From Saccoglossus kowalevskii (lineage: Eukaryota > Hemichordata > Enteropneusta > Harrimaniidae), in the NCBI RefSeq assembly GCF_000003605.2, contig NW_003135832.1, positions 420,988 through 448,084 of the forward strand: a DNA stretch of 27,097 nt, read 5' to 3'. The notes beneath the pieces are model-generated. The model had not been told where the DNA came from. It made no database searches and saw nothing but the letters and a program-made list of their open reading frames with translations. The position numbers were made by a program, and so were the translations under genes. How positions within the stretch are numbered: position 1 is the stretch's first letter; the number at the start of each line of letters is the position of its first letter. Below, piece after piece: positions 21,259-27,097 of this stretch.

Positions 21259-22262
21259 GGTATTGTTATTGAACTGAAAGAGTTAGGTAGAGAATTGGGG
21301 TATGATGGGGAAAAGCTGACTCAATTTATGAGGACAGAGCGTGAGAAGAGAGGCAGAAGAGCGGGAGAGAAGGGGTGAGCGTGAGAAGAAGGATGAGATA
21401 GCAGCTAAACGTGAGGCTTAAAGGTTGATAAATGAATTTGAGGCAGAAAAGTTGAAGAATGAACGTGAAGAAAGTGAGAGAGAACGTGAGACATAGAGAG
21501 GAAGAGAGAGAGAATGATAAGAGAAAGGGAAAGTAAGACAGCTTGATGCTTTGAGATTATGTGCTAATGGTCAAAACGGTGGCGTAGAATATTTGGCACA
21601 GTCCATTGTTAGTTCTAAGGGTCCAAAGCTACCATTGATTGATGAGACTGGAGACGAGATGGACGCGTTTACTTTAAGGTTTGAGCTATTTGCTGCAACT
21701 CAGAATTGACCGTGTGTGAGTTGCGTTATGAATTGTAGTGCATTATTTACAGGCAAAGCTTTGTTTATGTTTTCAGCATTGACTGCAGCAGAATCGATCA
21801 ATCACAATGTTGTAAAGGCAGCTTTGTTGAAGCGTTATGATATGAACAAAGAAGGTTATATAAAGTGATTTCGAACTAGTAGGACAGAAGGTGGAGAGAG
21901 CATTTCGTAATTTGTAGCTAGAATAAGTAGTTATTTTTATCGATGGGTAAAGCTGTCTGAAGTTGATAACAGTTTTGAAGGTGCTAAGAACTTATTGATG
22001 AGAGATCAGTTGATGAGTACTGAATTGTTTATAGATGCACATAGACAGACGGATGGTAACAATCTAAAATCTAGCCAGTTTGAAGGTGGTAGTCAGAAAA
22101 GGCAGTTCTGGAGCACAGGTCAGAAAGGTCGATTAGGCCAGTCTTAGCCAAATTCAGGCTGTTATATTTGTTGTGATGCAAATCACTCCGGTGTCAGTTG
22201 TCCTAAGCGTTATAAAAGTTCCAAGTCTCAGGTTAAGTCAGCATTGCACGATATGACAAGAA
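21259..22262 (+). pseudogene. Gypsy-type gag relic with SCAN-like region and CCHC knuckle
   Basis: Reading across frames gives, in order: an N-terminal block ELKELGRELGY; a Glu/Arg/Lys-rich coiled coil (about 21330-21530); a DAFTLRFE capsid-start block; a SCAN-like capsid region with ALLKRYDMNKEGY, ARISSYFYRWVKLSEVD and NLLMRDQLMS; and a zinc knuckle CYICCDANHSGVSC (CX2CX4HX4C, near 22160). This is the capsid and nucleocapsid layout of SCAN-type Gypsy retroelements. It is broken by several stops and frameshifts and by a deletion after the RDQLMS block. Protease, RT and integrase are absent; only about 1 kb of coding relic remains. Confidence 0.85.
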
Positions 22263-22928
22263 ATGTAATAAAACATTTAAAAAAATAAAAAATTAAAATT
22301 GGATAAATTTATCAGATATAATTTATAAAGTCTTTTATTTATAATCATATAATCCTTAAATAGTATGAGATTGACTAAATAAACAAGTCATGAACAAACA
22401 GACTCCACGTGAGACAAAGTTGATTCCCACACAACTGCATTGTCAACCAATTAGCTGACACAAATTATTGCTTGGTGTATGGTGTATGAAACGAGATCGA
22501 GACCACAGTAAAACAATGAAAGTGAAATCCAGATTAGCACTAAAGAATGGGGCTAGTACAATGCAATGCTACGTTTTCGATAATATAAATATTGTTATAA
22601 AACAATATTATAATCTATGTTTGTGTACATCGTACAGAAAAGATGTTTCCTGAACAAGTAGCATCCATGGCTGTCTTCATTTTGCCAATGGCCAAGGGCG
22701 ATCTAAGTGACATAACCGCAGTCAACGAGCGTGAAATTTATAATTAAACAAACCTCATTTATTCCAGGGGATAGCCATCTTGAATGTAAATGTGTCTCAT
22801 CTCATGATATTCAGTATAACTGTTCAAAGTGTGACTAACCACATCTGAATATTGACATTTTTAATTTGATTTATAAGTTCTCATACATTATTCAGTGACC
22901 CATGGTATCAGCATGGCACATCTCTCAA
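22263..22928. other. Non-coding AT-rich stretch after gag
   Basis: The place where pol would be expected holds only AT-rich sequence without RT or integrase motifs. A 61-codon frame at 22468-22653 (+) is featureless. Confidence 0.5.
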
Positions 22929-23092
22929 GGTCATTTACCTAAATTACTCATAACATTTATTCTCGTCAGTGAAAAACAAATCAATAAAATTAATAACTCA
23001 GTTTGAAACTTTCAGATTTAATCGCCATATTCCCATTTCCAGATAAACATGTGCAATGTATGGTCAGAATATCCTAAAATGGTGAACGCTGT

Positions 23093-23500
23093 GAGACTTG
23101 TAAGAACTGCTCTGTGATCTCTTGCTTCCAGCGGTGCCCTCCAGAATACCAGCGTTCCTCTGCAAGCAAGACTCCTGTGTTTTTTCGTTGTTGTGTTGCA
23201 GAAGCCAATGACTGTCGTCCATTAATACATCCTGTAACTGTGAGGAATCACCTATGCACACTTCCCTAAGCAATCCCCTATTTTAGTGACTTTATTCATT
23301 GTATTTTCTGTGCTTTATTTCTTGTAATTATTTTGAGAGGTATTAAAGCCAGGAGCTTTAACTCGGTATTTTGGTGTATGTGTATTTTATTTCCAGAACT
23401 ATTGTCTTATCTACCCCATGCTAGCAGTGAAAGAACCCACTGTCCAGTGTGAGTTCTGTGGGTGGCCCACTCAATAGCGATAAGCAAGCCTTACAATGTG
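23093..23500 (+). mobile_element. Segment with LTR fragment inserted in duplication copy A
   Basis: Copy B lacks this segment and has about 30 unrelated bases here (TTTTTATTTGGGGGGG region, 25616-25637). The segment contains a piece of the same LTR as at 20764 (23241-23429) with flanking sequence of unknown origin on both sides. It could be a separate partial insertion or the 3' remains of the gag-bearing element. Confidence 0.6.
23241..23429 (+). repeat. LTR fragment (partner of 20821-21012)
   Basis: It matches the 5' LTR from GTGAG..ATCACC to CTAGCAGTG, lacking its first ~55 bases. Orientation is the same. No polypurine tract lies directly before it. Confidence 0.75.
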
Positions 23501-24345
23501 ACAAAAGTCCTTAGGTGAGGGTCAGAAAAGATTGTGAACGTAGGCTGCTCCATGGTGACGACTATCGACCTTTGCCTGACCTTTACAACTACAGCCGTCA
23601 ATGAGGCTCTAATGTGATGCCTTGTTTTAGAAGTATATAATACTTATATTTTAGTATTATGTCCAGTATGATCGTTCATAATATGATTCACCAACTGTGC
23701 AAATTGATACTTTGAATTGGTTTAGACGTTTAAGTTAGCTCATAAAATATTCAAAGACCAATCAACCATGAAGTAAGCTTTACTTCGCATTTAATTGTAT
23801 ACTCTTGACGTAATTTGCTCTCTCAGGTCGAGGGATTCATGGTATCAGTTGAGTAGCTGTGAAGAAAAATTCTCTGCATAACTTTAACACTTGATTATTT
23901 TTTGTCCAAGCCGTGTTAATTGTATGCATCATGTGTAGCGCCCGTTTTTTTTCATAAAAGACAACGTTGATCGGCACAGGTGACATATTTACTGACTCAA
24001 ATTTGATCTTAGCTAGTATATACTATCTATTTTAGTTCTGTGCTGTGTATATTTCGCAAACAAATTCTCACGTCTCCATTTCTTGAAAGAAATTGTCCTA
24101 ATCAGGTACCTTACAACATTTTTCAATATAAACTTGACGTCAATGCCAACACGCTTTGCATTTATTCATTGTGAAAATGAGTATAAATCTTGCGAAACAA
24201 TTTTATCAGTCTATATTCCAAAAAAAACCAATTAATTCAAGTGTGCTATCAACTGATTTGTGTTGTTATAGTTGTGAAAATACCATGCATTGATGTGGTG
24301 TACCAAATGAAATATCGGTCACGTGATTAGTGTTATTTCATATTT

Positions 24346-24706
24346 TTATTCACAATGTCTTGGAAAACTGTGTGGTGTAAATAATTGCCTTTCTTTCAGA
24401 ACGAAACAAACTAAAATATTTTCCCAATTTTGTTCAAGTTTTTCACATGACTTTTTTCCATTAAGAATATGTACCTCCATGTAAATGATGTCGACCATCT
24501 CTTGAAAAGCAATTCTTTGCTGCTCTAGCATCTGTACCTCCCATGACTTCCAGCGAAGACCATAGTGCATTTAGCTTCATCACCACCCGGGTATATTGAA
24601 GAACTTTTCCTTCTTTGAAATTCCATTGATATTTCAAACACAACGGTACTATCTGATACCGTATCACTGACTGGACATTTGATGTCTGTATTTCTATCAA
24701 TTTCAA
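24346..24706 (-). other. Minus-strand frames conserved between duplicate copies (copy A)
   Basis: Two overlapping minus frames (24346-24570 and 24461-24706) have counterparts at 26491-26736 and 26633-26833. The frame with GKVLQYTRVVMKLN, LWSSLEVM, GTDARAA and NCFSRDGRH shows few amino-acid changes, partly because several base changes are silent. No protein family is recognised. Recent duplication alone could explain the shared frames. Confidence 0.3.
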
Positions 24707-25070
24707 TCTGGTGGACAGGAAGCGTGTATGTCCTTATGTTGTGATTTGTGTTAATTTATATTTTCATTCTGTGACCGGCACTACTTTTACAATTGTCATA
24801 AAAACAATGATGATGCCTTTCAGGATTGGAATCTGAATTAAAGTCGTATTTTAGTATTATGGATTTATATAGGCTTCCTCATGGTTGATAACAATGTTAT
24901 TGACTGCCATGCCAACAAGAAAATATCGGTTTATATCACTCGATGTTATGTTTAATATTCAAAATTGGTGTCTCGCGAGACGATTACACATAGAACACTA
25001 ACAAGGTTGGATTGTCAGTTTTGCTATGTATGTTATTTATATTCCAATAAAATAATAAAATATACCACTT

Positions 25071-25457
25071 ATCACGAGAGTATACTGCTGCAGTGAAAAC
25101 TACAGGGATAAACTAATGCCCCAGTTGCCCTTAAGGAAATAGTATGCACGTGATGCATATATCGCTCATAAAATCGTGGTCACAGGTTATATCGCATCCA
25201 TCACAAACAAAATTTTCCTACCACACAGTACAGTACTCGTAGGTCAAGATGTTATGTCATCAGCTGAATATCTTACCAAAGTCCATAAAGTCGAGCAATT
25301 GAGTAATTGATGGTCCTGTTGCGTTTTTATTTGCTTAAATCAACTATGGCAAAACACAACAATTTCACAACACTATATTGCTATTGGGAAAACTGCAGGG
25401 ATAAACTGATGTCACAGTTGACCATGCGGGAATTTGTCACGTAATGACATTTCACAC
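25071..25457. other. Spacer between duplicate copies with a ~48 bp direct repeat
   Basis: 25084-25130 and 25378-25425 share GAAAACT(A/G)CAGGGATAAACT, then (A/G)ATG and CAGTTG. This direct repeat brackets most of the spacer and may mark older unit borders. No gene is seen. Confidence 0.6.
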
Positions 25458-27097
25458 GGTCATTTACCTAAATTAACATTGATTCTCGTCAGAGAAAAAC
25501 AAATCAATAAAATTAATAACTCAGTTTGAAACTTTCAGATTTAATCGTCATATCCCCATTTTCAGATAAACTTGTGCAAAGTATGGTCAGAATATCCCAA
25601 AATGGTGAACGTTAAACATTTTTATTTGGGGGGGCTTAACAAAGTCTTTTAGGTGAGGGTCAGAAAACATTGTGAACGTAGACTGCTCCAGCGTGATGAC
25701 TATTGACTTTTGCCTGACCTTCACAATTACAGCCGTCAATAAGTCTCATACGTGATGCCTTGTTTTAGAAGCATATAATACTTATATTCTAGTATTATAT
25801 CCAGTATGATCGTTCATAATATGATTCACCAATTGTGAAAATTGATACTTTGATTTGGTTCAGACGTGTAAGTTAGCTCATAAAATATTCAATAACCAAT
25901 CAACCATGAAGTAAGCTTTACTCCGTATTTAATTGTATACTCTTCACGTAATTTTCTCCCTCAGACCGAGGAATTCATGGTATCAGTAGTAGAGTAGAGT
26001 AGATGTGAATAAAAAGTCTCTACAAAACTTGATCACTTGATTTTTTTTCTGTCCAAGCCATGTTAATTGCATGTATCATGTAATACAAAATGTAGCGTCC
26101 GTTTTTTTTTAGAAACGACAATGTTGATCGGCTAAGGTGACATATTTGCTGACTCAAATTTGATCTTAGCTAGTATATACTATCTATTTTTAGTTTTTTG
26201 CTGTGAATATTTCGCTAACAAATTCTCACGTCTCCATTTCTTGAAAGAAATTGTGCTAATCAGGTGCCTTACAACATTTTTCAATATAAACTTGACGTCA
26301 ATTCCAACACACTTTGCATTGATTCATTGTAAAAATGATTATAATATCTTGTGAAACAATTTTATCAGTCAATATAAAAAAACAATATATGCAAGTGTGT
26401 TATCAACTGATTTGTGTTGTTATAGTTGTGAAAATACCATGCATTGATGTGGTGTTCCAAATGAAATATGGTCATGTGATTAGTGTTGTTTTATATTTTG
26501 ATTCCGTGGCTGGCACTACTTTTACGGTGTCTTGAAAAACTTGTAGTGTAAATAATTGCCATTCTTTCAGAACGAAACAAACTAAAATATTTTTCCAAAT
26601 TTTGTTTTTCACATGATTTTTGTCTATTAAGATTAAGTACCTCCATGTAATTGGTGTCTACCATCTCTTGAAAAGCAATTATTTGCTGCTCTAGCATCTG
26701 TACCTGCCATGACTTCCAGCGAAGACCACAGTACATTTAGTTTCATCACCACCCGGGTATATTGAAGGACTTTTCCTTCTTGGAAATTTTGTTGATATTT
26801 CCAACACAACGGTACTATCTGATGCCGTATCACTGACCGGTAACGCTATGTGACATAAACACGTGTCACTTTAAGTCAATGTCTTCAATGGTATAATTTC
26901 TTGTTCAAGTAAGTATCGATGAACAATCGAATATAGGAATAAGCCTGTTTTGAAAATACCTGATTGCCACATTGTAATTTGAATTCAATTAAATTCAAAG
27001 ACGAGTTTAAGATGACATAGAACACTAACAAGGTTGGATTAGCAGTTTTGCTGTGTATGTCATTTATATTCTAAGGAAATAATAAAATATACCACTT
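25458..27097 (+). repeat. Segmental duplication, copy B (truncated by window end)
   Basis: Second copy of 22929-25070, without the LTR-bearing insertion. Unlike copy A it carries GGCACTACTTTTAC at 26512-26525 before the minus-strand frame; in copy A the like sequence is at about 24777-24790, after the frame. Homology is lost at about 26840-27010 and resumes at 27015 to the window end. Confidence 0.9.
26491..26833 (-). other. Minus-strand frames conserved between duplicate copies (copy B)
   Basis: Counterpart of 24346-24706. The two frames are staggered by one base and overlap; the LWSSLEVMAGTDARAANN part differs from copy A at only a few residues. Unrecognised; possibly a remnant exon carried by the duplicated unit. 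Confidence 0.3.

Larger units (their letters stand above)
22929..25070 (+). repeat. Segmental duplication, copy A
   Basis: It aligns colinearly with 25458-27097. Shared blocks include GGTCATTTACCTAAATTA, AATAACTCAGTTTGAAACTT, TTAGGTGAGGGTCAGAAAA, GTCCAGTATGATCGTTCAT, TCTCACGTCTCCATTTCTTG, ATCACCACCCGGGTATATTG and AACACTAACAAGGTTGGATT. Identity in the blocks is high, with indels. Copy A is interrupted by about 400 bases at 23093-23500 and differs from B at about 24720-24980. Unit offset is about 2.53 kb. Confidence 0.9.

Noticed and set aside
23064-23273. 69-codon minus frame
   Set aside because: It spans the junction between duplicated sequence and the LTR-bearing segment, so it is a chance composite.

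Overview
This is a eukaryotic, AT-rich, gene-poor animal window. It has spliceosomal introns with GT-AG borders, a CR1/L2-type LINE tail, a Gypsy-type LTR remnant with a SCAN-like gag, a Crypton-type tyrosine recombinase relic and several satellite or duplicated tracts. This mix best fits a marine invertebrate, most likely a mollusc such as a bivalve; that is an inference from repeat and gene style, not a sequence match. Most of the longer open frames are chance frames in AT-rich DNA. The real coding signal is in short exons.

Layout. 1-1791: no supported gene. 1792-3167: a compact element with ~320 bp inverted arms, a ~735 bp centre, an 82-codon ORF and an AATAAA signal. 4808-5212: two ~100 bp direct repeats. 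5512-7490: a cluster of diverged repeat copies around one orphan exon encoding a RecQ-type helicase motif (6829-6968), followed by a possible small first exon (7483). 9405-9680: a 111 bp higher-order minisatellite. 10950-11865: a 5'-truncated CR1/L2-like LINE on the minus strand, ending in a (ATT)n tail.

14299-18614 (minus) is the one gene that can be reconstructed: four coding exons with clean GT-AG borders and matching phases give a 365-residue type II membrane protein resembling a GDP-fucose O-fucosyltransferase. Its 2.2 kb first coding intron holds, on the opposite strand, a decayed DUF3504/Crypton-type tyrosine recombinase gene (16571-18165). That relic has its own small intron and recognisable catalytic motifs, but carries a stop and a frameshift.

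20764-22262 is a decayed Gypsy-like element: LTR with TATA box, hexamer-repeat leader, and a gag relic with coiled coil, SCAN-like region and CCHC knuckle. No pol is seen. 22929-27097 is a direct segmental duplication of a ~2.1 kb unit. One copy is interrupted by a ~400 bp segment that carries a piece of the same LTR. The second copy runs off the window end. No tRNA, rRNA or CRISPR array was recognised.
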